Assembly (NCBI RefSeq): GCF_013282095.1
Contig: NZ_BLTJ01000015.1
Coordinates: 39,698 to 103,697 of the forward strand
From: Enterocloster alcoholdehydrogenati
GTDB taxonomy: Bacteria; Bacillota; Clostridia; Lachnospirales; Lachnospiraceae
DNA: 64,000 nt
Direction of reading: 5' to 3'
A model generated the notes under the pieces. It made no database searches. It was not told where the DNA came from and was given only the letters and a program-made list of their open reading frames with translations. This document shows positions 27,130-36,253 of the stretch, one piece after another (within the stretch, counting starts at the first letter, position 1; every line of letters begins with the position of its first letter). The position numbers were made by a program, and so were the translations under genes.

Positions 27130-27368
27130 TATGGCTTACCAGCTTATGCGGTTGCCGACTACATGACTTCCTATTCAAGAAAACCCTTGATTTTATGGGC
27201 TTTTTCGGGCGTTGTATCTGATATTTCAAAACGTTTCATACAACGTTTTTCGCCCGATTATAAAGTGTCCAATTAGCAAACTCTTAGCAAGAACGTAGTT
27301 ACTCAATCCAAATTCCCTATATCATCAGGAACCCCTAACTACTGGTAGTTTACCCCATAGGAGGTCTT
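27130..27368. other. Element left-end region with inverted repeats, no gene
   Basis: About 240 bp between the tRNA fragment and the excisionase gene. An imperfect inverted repeat (CGTTGTAT and ATACAACG arms, about 27213-27248) is present. A 6-bp dyad (AACTAC at 27337-27342, GTAGTT at 27345-27350) lies just before the excisionase ribosome site. These may be integrase or excisionase arm sites, or an operator. No reading frame here looks real. Confidence 0.4.
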
Positions 27369-27548
27369 ATGTCAAATTGTGAAAACAGAACTTACACCGT
27401 CGAGGACATTGCCAAAATGCTGAATATCAGCAGGACAGTAGCTTACAACCTCACAAAAGAGGGGCACTTCAAAATTGTCCGCATAGGTAGTGCCATCAGA
27501 ATTTCCAAAAAGTCCTTTGACGAATGGTTAGACAACTTAGATACATAA
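27369..27548 (+). CDS. Excisionase-like small MerR-type helix-turn-helix protein
   Basis: A 59-residue protein starting with ATG after ATAGGAGGTC. The sequence YTVEDIAKMLNISRTVAYNL followed by GHFKIVRIGSAIRISKKSFDEWL is the usual helix-turn-helix plus wing of excisionase-family (HTH-17) DNA-binding proteins. Placed next to the probable attachment site, it may assist excision or regulate the nearby cargo. A strong terminator follows within 20 bp. Confidence 0.8.
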   Translation: MSNCENRTYTVEDIAKMLNISRTVAYNLTKEGHFKIVRIGSAIRISKKSFDEWLDNLDT

Positions 27549-27564
27549 CAGAATACAGTCCCTC

Positions 27565-27598
27565 AACGCCATAGGCTTCAACTTCCTATGGCGTTTTT
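27565..27598 (+). terminator. Terminator after the excisionase-like gene
   Basis: A perfect 11-bp stem (27565-27575 with 27585-27595) with a 9-base loop is followed by TTTTT. Confidence 0.85.
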
Positions 27599-27645
27599 AC
27601 TCAATATAAATCGACTTAAATCATATTCTATTTATTGCTGGATAA

Positions 27646-27674
27646 TTGACTATCGTGCCCAAAAAGAGTATGAT
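27646..27674 (+). promoter_or_regulatory. Promoter of the ATPase/subtilase pair
   Basis: TTGACT (27646-27651) and TATGAT (27669-27674) stand exactly 17 bp apart, 40 bp upstream of the ATPase start codon. Confidence 0.75.
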
Positions 27675-27713
27675 GTATTATGAGTTATTATATTTATGGG
27701 AGGTGATTTGTGT

Positions 27714-28673
27714 ATGGCAACAGCTGATCAGATAAAGAGCCTTGTAAAGGCATATGTTGACCGTAATGATGAAAAATTTAAAACTGTTGTATTGCAAATA
27801 GCTGCTCATGAAGCCAAACTTGGACATGATAACTTCGCACGAGAGTTAAAATTGCAAATTGATAAACTTGGAAATAAACGAGCGAGTATAGTACAACTTA
27901 CATCTCAGAATCCTATGCTTTTGCTATCCACTCCAAACTACGATTTAAGCGAACTTATTGTTTCTGATGATATTAGTGAAAAAATACAGCGTATTCTTAA
28001 TGAATATCGCAACAGAAACAAACTATATTCATACGGCTTGGTCAATAGAAGAAAAATTCTGATCGAAGGCCAGCCTGGAACTGGTAAAACATTAACAGCG
28101 TCTATTATTGCTTCCGAATTGTCTCTTCCTTTGTATACAGTACAAATGGATAAACTTGTTACAAAATTCATGGGAGAAACCAGCGCAAAGTTACGCCAAA
28201 TATTTGATAGTATTCAATCAATTACCGGTGTTTATTTCTTCGATGAATTTGATGCCATTGGTGCAGACAGAAGTCTTGATAATGAAGTGGGAGAAATGAG
28301 AAGAATTCTTAACTCGTTTCTTCAATTTATAGAGCAAGACTCTTCTGAAAGTATAATAATTGCTGCAACTAACAACCAACGATTACTTGATCAAGCATTA
28401 TTTAGGCGGTTTGATGATGTTCTTCATTATTCCTTACCGACCACAGATGAGATACAGCGTTTGTTCAAATACAAACTAGTTAATTATGATAAACATTTCA
28501 GGATAACTAAAGAACTTATTCAAGCTGCTAATGGACTTAATCATGCAGAAATCGTAAAAGTATGTGATGATGCAATAAAGTCCTCAATTTTAGGAGACCA
28601 ACCCCTGACTTCAAAAGGGCTCTCTGCTCTTTTGCATGAAAGAAAAAATATCTATTCATATAAGGAGGCATAA
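27714..28673 (+). CDS. ietA: AAA ATPase of an IetA-like stability/defence pair
   Basis: A 319-residue single-AAA-domain protein. After an approximately 100-residue helical N-terminus come Walker A GQPGTGKT (Lys125) and Walker B FFDEFD (Asp177, Glu178), then sensor-type AATNNQRLL and FRRFDDVL. The ATG at 27714 has GGAGGTG eight bases upstream. It is followed after 5 bp by a subtilase gene. An AAA ATPase plus S8 peptidase in this order is the IetA/IetS arrangement, described as a plasmid stability toxin-antitoxin pair in Agrobacterium Ti plasmids and as an antiphage system. By that model the ATPase restrains or directs the protease. The gene is AT-rich against the conjugation genes, consistent with cargo. 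Confidence 0.78.
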   Translation: MATADQIKSLVKAYVDRNDEKFKTVVLQIAAHEAKLGHDNFARELKLQIDKLGNKRASIVQLTSQNPMLLLSTPNYDLSELIVSDDISEKIQRILNEYRNRNKLYSYGLVNRRKILIEGQPGTGKTLTASIIASELSLPLYTVQMDKLVTKFMGETSAKLRQIFDSIQSITGVYFFDEFDAIGADRSLDNEVGEMRRILNSFLQFIEQDSSESIIIAATNNQRLLDQALFRRFDDVLHYSLPTTDEIQRLFKYKLVNYDKHFRITKELIQAANGLNHAEIVKVCDDAIKSSILGDQPLTSKGLSALLHERKNIYSYKEA

Positions 28674-28678
28674 GACGA

Positions 28679-31156
28679 ATGGCTGTAGACAAAAAGAATA
28701 TTTTTTTATTTCAGACAGCCGAGCCGCTGTCTTATTCCTCTGTATCACGCCCTATAGGTAGTAATTATCCTCATAGAACTACCACATCACATGCTAATTT
28801 CATCCAGCGCAAGTTAAGAGAATGCTACGCTGAATCACTTACGCAACGACAGGTAGCTGCTATTCGATATAAAGAAGGAGTTTATCTTGAATTTTCGGGG
28901 GCTTCACAACATGACCTGGCTGTAAAAAGCCTGGAAAATCGAACTCAAGGTATTCGACTTTTAAATGTCCATGAAGATACCGAAACAAATACTGTTAAAG
29001 CAACCGTTTATATTCCTGCCGGAAAAGAGAACTATTTTATTCAGAAAGTCGAGGCTTATGCTTCTGAACAAACAAAATCAGGAAAGCCTAAAAACAACGA
29101 TTTGGTTAGCAGCATTGAAAATGTTAAATTAGCAATGTTGGAGTCATTTTGGGTTGGTAACCCCGATACTATTCCTACAGATGACCCTATATGGTGTGAG
29201 CTGTGGTTAAGGTATGATTATCAAACTACTAACCCTGAATCTTGGAGAGTCACGGAGGAAAATATTACTTTAATCTGTCAAGAAAACAATATTCCGATTG
29301 ATGAAAAACGTATTATTTTCCCAGAAAGAATTGTAAAATTAATTCGCGCCAATGCTCATACTTTAAAAAATTTAATTAGTATGTGCCCATTTATTACTGA
29401 AATACGCTGTGCTCCGGAGGCAACTACTTTTTTTGACGAACTGTCAAATTCTGAACAGACTGAATGGGTTGATGAGTTGCTCTCTCGGACTACATATGAA
29501 AATGATGATGTTTCGGTCTGTTTATTAGATACAGGCATAACATCTGGTCATTCTTTATTAGCACCAGCTACAAACATCAATCATATTCAATCAGTAAATA
29601 CCACTTGGGGAAACGGTGATCATCAAGGTCATGGCACCGAAATGGCCGGCATTGCCTTATTCTATGATTTAAAGAAGGCATTGGAATCAAGAAAACCAAT
29701 TTCAGTATCTCATGAAATTGAATCAGTGAAAATACTACCTCCTACTGGTGGAAACTTACCAGAATTATATGGTGCAATAACAGAACAAGCTGTTTCCTTG
29801 GCGGAAATCTCCAATCCAAAGTCTAAACGTGTTATTTGCATGGCCGTAACTGCTCCAGATCATAATACTTTTGATGGTAGCCCTACATCTTGGTCTGCCG
29901 CCTTAGATAATATTACATCTGGTGCTGATGAAGAAAATGAAAAACGTTTGTTTTTAATTAGTGCAGGTAATGTTTATCCTGACGAATTTGTAAGGAGTCC
30001 TTATCCCGACGCAAATACATTACATTGCGTTGAAAGTCCAGGCCAATCTTGGAATGCTATAACTATTGGTACTTATACTAATGATGTTACAATCAGTAAT
30101 CCTGATTTTTCTGGATATACTCCTCTTGCCTCATTAGGTGCCTTATCTCCTTATAGCTCAACCTCTGAAACATGGAGTAGCAAATGGCCTATAAAACCTG
30201 ATGTATTATTCGAAGGAGGAAATATTTGTTCGAATGGCACAGATTACACAGAATGTCCTGATTTGTCATTACTAACAACAAATTATCGACCACTTATAAA
30301 GCAATTTTCTACCATTTGGGGAACAAGTTCTGCTACAGCACAAGCTGCATGGTTTTGTGCACAAATTTTGAATGAATATCCTAATATATGGCCCGAAACA
30401 GTTCGTGCTCTTATGATTCATTCAGCTAGCTGGACTCCTGAAATGAAAAAGCAATTCTGTACCGAAGATACAAAAACCAAAGGAAGGCGTAGGCTTTTAA
30501 GAACTTGTGGTTATGGTATTCCGAATCTTCAAAAGGCAATACAGTGCATGAATAATAGTGTAAATATGGTTATTCAAGGTGAATTGCAACCCTATGATAA
30601 AAAAAGCATGAAAGAAATGCACTTACACACATTGCCTTGGCCAAAAGAAGTTCTCCAATCTTTAGGAGAAATACCTGTAACATTGAAAATAACTTTATCG
30701 TACTTTATCGAACCAGGTCCAGGAGAAGTTGGGTGGAAAGATAAATATCGTTATCCGTCATGTGGCCTTAGATTTGATGTAATCAATTCTGACGAGACTT
30801 TAGATGATTTTAAAAAACGTATAAATGTAAAAATGCGTGGTGATGACAAAAAGGATAAAGGCGACGGAAGTAGCGGAAGCGATAGATGGTATTTAGGCTC
30901 AGATAATCGAGATGTTGGTTCCGTTCACTCTGATTTTTGTGAACTAAATGCTGTTGATTTATGTGATTGTAATCATATTGCTGTATTCCCTGTTATTGGA
31001 TGGTGGCGAGAACGAGATTATCTTAAACGATATGATAAAAAAGTAAGATATTCCCTGATAGTCTCCTTATCAACACCTGAAACAGACACGGATTTATATA
31101 CTCCTATTATAACTCAGATTACACCGACAACCAAAATTTCTATACCAACCCCATAA
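28679..31156 (+). CDS. ietS: Subtilisin-like (S8) protease of an IetS-like pair
   Basis: An 825-residue cytoplasmic serine protease. The catalytic triad is in place: Asp284 in LLDTGI, His318 in GHGTEMAG, and Ser550 in GTSSAT. The N-terminal 270 residues and the C-terminal 220 residues have no familiar domain; the C-terminal part includes a charged low-complexity stretch (DDKKDKGDGSSGSD). No signal peptide is present, which argues against a secreted subtilase. AAGGAGG precedes the start, 5 bp after the ATPase stop, and a terminator follows the stop. In IetS the protease is the toxic or effector half; that role is inferred here. Confidence 0.78.
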   Translation: MAVDKKNIFLFQTAEPLSYSSVSRPIGSNYPHRTTTSHANFIQRKLRECYAESLTQRQVAAIRYKEGVYLEFSGASQHDLAVKSLENRTQGIRLLNVHEDTETNTVKATVYIPAGKENYFIQKVEAYASEQTKSGKPKNNDLVSSIENVKLAMLESFWVGNPDTIPTDDPIWCELWLRYDYQTTNPESWRVTEENITLICQENNIPIDEKRIIFPERIVKLIRANAHTLKNLISMCPFITEIRCAPEATTFFDELSNSEQTEWVDELLSRTTYENDDVSVCLLDTGITSGHSLLAPATNINHIQSVNTTWGNGDHQGHGTEMAGIALFYDLKKALESRKPISVSHEIESVKILPPTGGNLPELYGAITEQAVSLAEISNPKSKRVICMAVTAPDHNTFDGSPTSWSAALDNITSGADEENEKRLFLISAGNVYPDEFVRSPYPDANTLHCVESPGQSWNAITIGTYTNDVTISNPDFSGYTPLASLGALSPYSSTSETWSSKWPIKPDVLFEGGNICSNGTDYTECPDLSLLTTNYRPLIKQFSTIWGTSSATAQAAWFCAQILNEYPNIWPETVRALMIHSASWTPEMKKQFCTEDTKTKGRRRLLRTCGYGIPNLQKAIQCMNNSVNMVIQGELQPYDKKSMKEMHLHTLPWPKEVLQSLGEIPVTLKITLSYFIEPGPGEVGWKDKYRYPSCGLRFDVINSDETLDDFKKRINVKMRGDDKKDKGDGSSGSDRWYLGSDNRDVGSVHSDFCELNAVDLCDCNHIAVFPVIGWWRERDYLKRYDKKVRYSLIVSLSTPETDTDLYTPIITQITPTTKISIPTP

Positions 31157-31170
31157 AACTTATACTTTAA

Positions 31171-31200
31171 ACGTCATAGAAAAATCTATGGCGTTTTTTT
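31171..31200 (+). terminator. Terminator of the ATPase/subtilase operon
   Basis: ACGTCATAGA (31171-31180) pairs with TCTATGGCGT (31185-31194) around AAAA, followed by seven T. It isolates the cargo pair from the conjugation genes. Confidence 0.85.
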
Positions 31201-31230
31201 ATATCCATTTTTCAGAAAGGAGCCCATCCC

Positions 31231-31752
31231 ATGAATTTAACTGAAAATGAAAAGAGAATGGTTTACCAGGTAGAAAGCACCTGCCAGGCAGCCATTCTGA
31301 ACGAGATCGCCATGAATAAGCGATATGCTCCAAACCCGGAAATCCGGCAAACCGCAGAAAGCCTCTTGGCAAAGCTTCGTCTACTCTCTGACAAGGAGTG
31401 CATGGCTCTGGTAAATGATGTTCAGAAAAATTACCGTTTGCCGGGGAAAGCCCGGACTATCGGGGAAATGCTTGCGGAGGCAAGGCAGAAGTCCGGGGCG
31501 GAGAAACTGGCCGGCCATGACATTATGGCTTTGGAGCGTTTTGACCCTGACACCCGCCACATGATCGTCTTTGATGTTCTCTCCCATGAGTCCCCTATGG
31601 GATACAAAGATGAGCGTATGCGACTGTTCCTCACCGAGCAGGGATACCAGAAAGCAAGGGAAAACCAGGACAAGGGATTTATCAAGATCAGAAACCACGC
31701 CAAAGTGATAGCCGGAAATCTCCGCTATGACGCAAAAGACCGTGACCTCTGA
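31231..31752 (+). CDS. Conserved element protein of unknown function
   Basis: A 173-residue, mainly helical protein with no recognised catalytic motif. It starts after AGAAAGGAG and stands at the head of the conjugation gene block. Codon use and GC content resemble the conjugation genes and differ from the AT-rich cargo just upstream, so it belongs to the element core. A DNA-binding or regulatory role is possible, but nothing in the sequence proves it. Confidence 0.6.
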   Translation: MNLTENEKRMVYQVESTCQAAILNEIAMNKRYAPNPEIRQTAESLLAKLRLLSDKECMALVNDVQKNYRLPGKARTIGEMLAEARQKSGAEKLAGHDIMALERFDPDTRHMIVFDVLSHESPMGYKDERMRLFLTEQGYQKARENQDKGFIKIRNHAKVIAGNLRYDAKDRDL

Positions 31753-31914
31753 AAAGTACCCTCTTTTGGGGCGAAAATCATCCCTTTTCCTCTCTGTATG
31801 CCTCCCTCTGATAAGAGGCAGGGTGATTTATCCCCTTACCCTGACGGAAACGGCACAGAGGAAATTTCACAAGGAAAACGACCTTTTTAGAAAACGGAAA
31901 GGAGGTGTCCGATT

Positions 31915-32805
31915 ATGGCAGTTTTCCGCATAGAGAAAACCCGTGATTATACCGTGATGGCAAACCACCATCTGCGGAACACGAAACTCTCTCTCAAAGC
32001 AAAGGGGCTTCTCTCCCTCATGCTCTCCCTCCCGGAGGACTGGGACTATACCACCAAAGGGCTTGCAAAGATATGCAAGGACGGTGTGGACAGCATTTGC
32101 TCAACGGTAAATGAGCTGGAGGAACACGGCTATGTGATACGGGAGCGTATCCGAAACGCCAAAGGGCAGCTTACGGATATTCAGTACACCATTTTAGAAC
32201 AGCCTAAACCGCCCCAACCGGGACATGAAAAACCAAAACAGGAAAATCCAGTTTTGGGCAATCCAATCTTGGAAGAACCTGAACAGGGAAATCCCGCACA
32301 ATTAAATACTAAGAAATCAAGTAACCAGGGATTAAAAACTGATTTATCAAATATGGAGGTATCAAATCCTATCCAATCAAATCCGTATGAGGATGAGCCG
32401 CAGGCGGCGAATGGGATGGGAATGGATATGAGGTCTGCCAGAGAGATTTATCAGGAGATCATCCTGGATAATATCGAGTACCGCCATCTGGTTCAAAACA
32501 ACCAGATTGACAAAGCGCGGCTTGACGAACTGGTGGAGCTGATTGTGGACACGGTCTGTTCCGCAAGAAAGACCATCCGCATTGCCGGAGACGATCATCC
32601 GGCGGAGGTGGTAAAATCCCGCTTTATGAAACTGGACAGTTCGCATATTGAATATGTGCTTTCCAGTATGCAGGAGAATACCACCTATGTCCGCAACATC
32701 AAGAAGTACCTGCTGGCAGCTTTGTATAATGCACCATCCACCATCAGCAGCTATTACACTTCCCTGGTGAACCATGACCTGTACGGCGGCGGGGAAAGGA
32801 GGTAA
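31915..32805 (+). CDS. Replication-initiator-type helix-turn-helix protein (RepA N-like)
   Basis: A 296-residue protein beginning with a winged helix-turn-helix domain (FRIEKTRDYTVMANHHLRN, LSLKAKGLLSLMLSLP), typical of the replication initiator A proteins at the start of Tn1549-like transfer operons. A Pro/Gln/Asn-rich linker follows (about 100-160), then a C-terminal helical domain (about 170-296). AAAGGAGGTG precedes the ATG. It may support replication of the excised circle or regulate transfer genes. Confidence 0.75.
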   Translation: MAVFRIEKTRDYTVMANHHLRNTKLSLKAKGLLSLMLSLPEDWDYTTKGLAKICKDGVDSICSTVNELEEHGYVIRERIRNAKGQLTDIQYTILEQPKPPQPGHEKPKQENPVLGNPILEEPEQGNPAQLNTKKSSNQGLKTDLSNMEVSNPIQSNPYEDEPQAANGMGMDMRSAREIYQEIILDNIEYRHLVQNNQIDKARLDELVELIVDTVCSARKTIRIAGDDHPAEVVKSRFMKLDSSHIEYVLSSMQENTTYVRNIKKYLLAALYNAPSTISSYYTSLVNHDLYGGGERR

Positions 32806-32808
32806 CCC

Positions 32809-33285
32809 ATGCAGGAAGAAGTAACACAGAAAACAATGACACTTGCCATCACCACTTCCAGAATGACCGCCTCCGTCCTGGCTAAGGCCATGCGGAAGTT
32901 CCTGGAGGCACAGAAAAACAAAAGCCACCAGCTCCCCAAAGGAAAACAGACCCTAAAGGAGCTGATGAAACACAACACCGGAGTTTCCAACCTGGAGATC
33001 ACCAACGACAACATCCGGGCATTTTCTGCCACCGCTAAGAAGTACGGCATTGATTTTGCCCTGAAAAAAGACAGCAGCACGCAGCCGCCCCGGTACCTGG
33101 TATTCTTCAAAGGCCGGGACGCTGACGTTATGACGGCGGCTTTTAAGGAGTTTTCCGCAAAGCAGCTCTCCCAGGAGAAAAAGCCCTCCATCCGAAAACT
33201 CTTATCCAGCATGAAAGAGCTGGTGCAGAAAAAGGATAAGGTCCTGGACCGCACCAAACACAAGGACAGGGGGATGGAGCTATGA
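32809..33285 (+). CDS. PcfB-family (DUF3801) conjugation protein
   Basis: A 158-residue protein recognised as PcfB by its start (TQKTMTLAITTSRMTASVLAKAMRKFL spacing) and the YLVFFKGRDADVMTAAFKEF segment. In pCF10-type systems PcfB supports the coupling ATPase by interacting with the relaxosome. Its stop overlaps the VirD4 ATG by four bases, matching that partnership. Confidence 0.85.
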   Translation: MQEEVTQKTMTLAITTSRMTASVLAKAMRKFLEAQKNKSHQLPKGKQTLKELMKHNTGVSNLEITNDNIRAFSATAKKYGIDFALKKDSSTQPPRYLVFFKGRDADVMTAAFKEFSAKQLSQEKKPSIRKLLSSMKELVQKKDKVLDRTKHKDRGMEL

Positions 33286-35069
33286 AACAGGTAAATGTGA
33301 AAAAGCTGCTGATCTTAAACCTCCCCTATCTGCTCTTTGTGTGGCTGTTCGATAAGGCAGCCCAGGCGGTGCGGCTCTCTCCCGGAGCTGACCTTTTCGG
33401 CAAGCTCTTAAACCTGGGCGACGGATTTTCCCAGGCTATGGAAAGCATAGCTCCCAGTTTCCATCCGGCAGACTTGCTTGCAGGGCTGATCGGTGCGGTG
33501 GTAATCCGGCTGATTATCTACACCAAAGGGAAAAACGCAAAGAAGTACCGCAAAGGTATGGAGTACGGTTCTGCCCGCTGGGGAACGCCGGAGGATATAA
33601 AGCCCTACATAGACCCGGTGTTTGAAAACAATGTACTGCTGACTCAGACGGAACGGCTGATGATGTCGAACCGCCCAAAGAACCCGAAGTATGCTAGGAA
33701 TAAAAATATCCTGGTGATCGGCGGTTCGGGCAGCGGCAAGACCAGGTTCTTTGTCAAGCCCAACCTCATGCAGCTCCATTCCTCGTATGTGGTCACGGAC
33801 CCGAAAGGAACCCTCATTCTGGAAACAGGCTCTCTCTTGGTGCGGGCAGGCTACAAGGTCAAGGTGCTGAACACCATCAACTTTAAAAAGTCCATGCACT
33901 ATAACCCATTCGCCTATCTGCGGAGTGAAAAGGATATTTTGAAACTTACCAACACCATCATAGCCAACACCAAAGGCGACGGTGAGAAATCTTCCGAGGA
34001 TTTCTGGGTCAAGGCGGAACGCCTCCTGTACTGTGCTCTGATCGGCTATATCTGGTACGAGGCCCCGGAGGAAGAAAAGAACTTCATCACCCTTTTGGAA
34101 ATGATAAACGCAAGCGAGGCCAGGGAGGACGACGAGGCATATCAGAGCCCCGTTGATCTCATGTTCTCCCGTCTGGAGGAAAAGGAGCCGGACCATTTCG
34201 CAGTCAAACAGTACAAGAAATACAAGCTGGCTGCCGGCAAAACAGCAAAGTCCATCCTGATTAGCTGCGGCGCCCGGCTTGCCCCATTCGATATTAAGGA
34301 ACTGCGGGACCTGATGGAGTATGACGACCTGGAGCTTGACACCCTGGGAGATAGAAAAACAGCCCTGTTCCTCATTATGAGCGATACGGACACTACTTTT
34401 AACTTCGTGATCGCCATGCTGCAGAGCCAGCTTTTCAATCTGCTCTGTGATAAGGCGGATGATGAATACGGGGGCAGGCTGCCGGTCCATGTGCGGTGTA
34501 TTCTGGACGAGTTCGCCAACATTGGACAGATACCAAACTTTGATAAACTGATTGCCACCATCAGGAGCCGGGAAATCTCGGCTTCTATTATTTTACAATC
34601 GCAATCCCAGCTAAAGACCATCTACAAGGACGCCGCAGATACCATTGTCGGCAACTGCGACACGACCTTGTTTTTGGGAGGCAAGGAGAAATCCACGCTC
34701 AAAGAGCTCTCGGAAATCCTGGGGAAAGAGACTATTGACAGTTTCAACACCTCAGAGAACCGGGGGACGCAGGTTTCCCACGGCCTCAATTATCAGAAAT
34801 TAGGAAAGGAGTTGATGAGCCAGGACGAGATCGCGGTCATGGACGGAGGCAAGTGTATTTTACAGGTGCGGGGCACCCGGCCGTTTTTATCGGACAAGTT
34901 CGATATTACAGCCCACAAAAATTACAAGTACCTTGCCGACGCCGACAAGAAGAATGAGTTTGATGTGGAACGGTACATAAAACGGCGCCCTGCGGTGGTA
35001 AAGCCGGAGGAAGTCTTTGATATGTACGAACTGGAAATAGAACCTGACAGCGATAACGAAAAAAATTAG
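33282..35069 (+). CDS. VirD4/TraG-type coupling ATPase
   Basis: A 595-residue type IV coupling protein. Two N-terminal membrane segments (about 10-85) anchor it. The ATPase core has Walker A GGSGSGKTR (Lys153) and Walker B LDEFANIGQIPNF. It links the relaxase-DNA complex to the secretion channel and pumps DNA. It is translationally coupled to PcfB. Confidence 0.92.
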   Translation: MKQVNVKKLLILNLPYLLFVWLFDKAAQAVRLSPGADLFGKLLNLGDGFSQAMESIAPSFHPADLLAGLIGAVVIRLIIYTKGKNAKKYRKGMEYGSARWGTPEDIKPYIDPVFENNVLLTQTERLMMSNRPKNPKYARNKNILVIGGSGSGKTRFFVKPNLMQLHSSYVVTDPKGTLILETGSLLVRAGYKVKVLNTINFKKSMHYNPFAYLRSEKDILKLTNTIIANTKGDGEKSSEDFWVKAERLLYCALIGYIWYEAPEEEKNFITLLEMINASEAREDDEAYQSPVDLMFSRLEEKEPDHFAVKQYKKYKLAAGKTAKSILISCGARLAPFDIKELRDLMEYDDLELDTLGDRKTALFLIMSDTDTTFNFVIAMLQSQLFNLLCDKADDEYGGRLPVHVRCILDEFANIGQIPNFDKLIATIRSREISASIILQSQSQLKTIYKDAADTIVGNCDTTLFLGGKEKSTLKELSEILGKETIDSFNTSENRGTQVSHGLNYQKLGKELMSQDEIAVMDGGKCILQVRGTRPFLSDKFDITAHKNYKYLADADKKNEFDVERYIKRRPAVVKPEEVFDMYELEIEPDSDNEKN

Positions 35070-35082
35070 GAGGATTGAATTT

Positions 35083-35301
35083 ATGGAATTTTTCAACAGC
35101 GCAGTAGACGTATTGCAGACCCTTGTTGTGGCTCTGGGAGCCGGTCTTGGTATCTGGGGCGGTATCAACCTCATGGAGGGATACGGAAATGATAACCCCG
35201 GAGCAAAGAGCCAGGGCATGAAGCAGCTCATGGCCGGTGCTGGTGTAGCCGTGGTAGGCATGGTCCTTGTACCTCTGCTCTCCGGGCTTTTCTCTGTCTA
35301 A
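35083..35301 (+). CDS. Maff2-family small membrane protein
   Basis: A 72-residue hydrophobic protein with two transmembrane segments separated by a polar loop (EGYGNDNPGAKSQGMKQL). This is the Maff2 family found between virD4 and trbL in Clostridia elements, probably a VirB2-like pilin or channel component. Confidence 0.85.
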   Translation: MEFFNSAVDVLQTLVVALGAGLGIWGGINLMEGYGNDNPGAKSQGMKQLMAGAGVAVVGMVLVPLLSGLFSV

Positions 35302-35370
35302 GCGTCTCCGTATGAAATCCTTGCCTCTCCCGCAGTTTTGCGGGGGCGGCGGAAAGGAGGTTGACACCGT

Positions 35371-36240
35371 ATGGATTTCTTACTTGAAGCCCTGACAAAT
35401 TGGCTGAAAGAAATGCTGGTGGGCGGCATTATGAGCAACCTTTCGGGGATGTTTGACAGTGTAAACCAGCAGGTCGCGGATATATCCGTACAGGTAGGCC
35501 AGACCCCACAGGGATGGAATGGCAGTATTTTCAGCATGATTGAGAATCTGTCCAACTCCATCATGGTGCCGATTGCAGGCGTGATCCTGGCTATCGTGAT
35601 GACCGTAGACCTGATCCAGATGATCGCAGACAAGAACAACCTGCATGATGTGGACACCTGGATGATTTTCAAGTGGGTGTTCAAATCAGCCGCTGCCATC
35701 CTCATTGTCACAAATACATGGAATATCGTGATGGGCGTCTTTGATATGGCGCAGAGCGTAGTGGCGCAGGCGGCAGGGGTTATCAATTCGGATGCGTCCA
35801 TTGACATTTCTTCTGTTTTGGCAGATATGGAGCCGAGACTTATGGAAATGGATCTGGGACCGCTATTCGGGCTTTGGTTCCAGTCCCTCTTTATTGGCAT
35901 TACCATGTGGGCGCTGTATATCTGTATCTTTATCGTCATTTATGGCCGTATGATTGAGATCTACCTTGTTACATCCGTTGCGCCGCTTCCGATGGCTGCC
36001 ATGATGGGCAAGGAATGGGGCGGGATGGGACAGAACTACCTCCGCTCCCTGCTGGCGCTGGGCTTTCAGGCGTTTCTCATCATCGTCTGCGTGGCAATTT
36101 ATGCTGTGCTGGTGCAGAACATCGCTCTGGAAGATGACATTATCATGGCGATCTGGAGCTGCGTGGGCTACACCGTACTGCTGTGCTTTACGCTGTTCAA
36201 AACCGGCAGTCTCGCAAAATCAGTCTTTCAGGCGCACTAA
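35371..36240 (+). CDS. TrbL/VirB6-like conjugation membrane protein
   Basis: A 289-residue polytopic protein with about five to six hydrophobic segments and a periplasmic-type N-terminal stretch. Its place after Maff2 and before PrgI/VirB4 and its hydropathy identify it as the inner-membrane channel component. GGAAAGGAGG precedes the start. Confidence 0.82.
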   Translation: MDFLLEALTNWLKEMLVGGIMSNLSGMFDSVNQQVADISVQVGQTPQGWNGSIFSMIENLSNSIMVPIAGVILAIVMTVDLIQMIADKNNLHDVDTWMIFKWVFKSAAAILIVTNTWNIVMGVFDMAQSVVAQAAGVINSDASIDISSVLADMEPRLMEMDLGPLFGLWFQSLFIGITMWALYICIFIVIYGRMIEIYLVTSVAPLPMAAMMGKEWGGMGQNYLRSLLALGFQAFLIIVCVAIYAVLVQNIALEDDIIMAIWSCVGYTVLLCFTLFKTGSLAKSVFQAH

Positions 36241-36253
36241 AGGAGGGTTCTGT

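Noticed and set aside
27088..27181. A complete class II (about 92-nt) tRNA reading on the minus strand, using TTCTTG as the 5' acceptor strand.
   Set aside because: Six acceptor pairs can be drawn, but the first position mispairs, no proper anticodon stem forms around CTCCTAA and the D-arm spacing is wrong. A truncated tRNA-Arg fits better.
26570..27229. A longer version of the ArsC/Spx-like gene reading through the tRNA fragment and element end.
   Set aside because: The extra N-terminus is translated tRNA and att-region sequence, and the internal ATG has a ribosome site.
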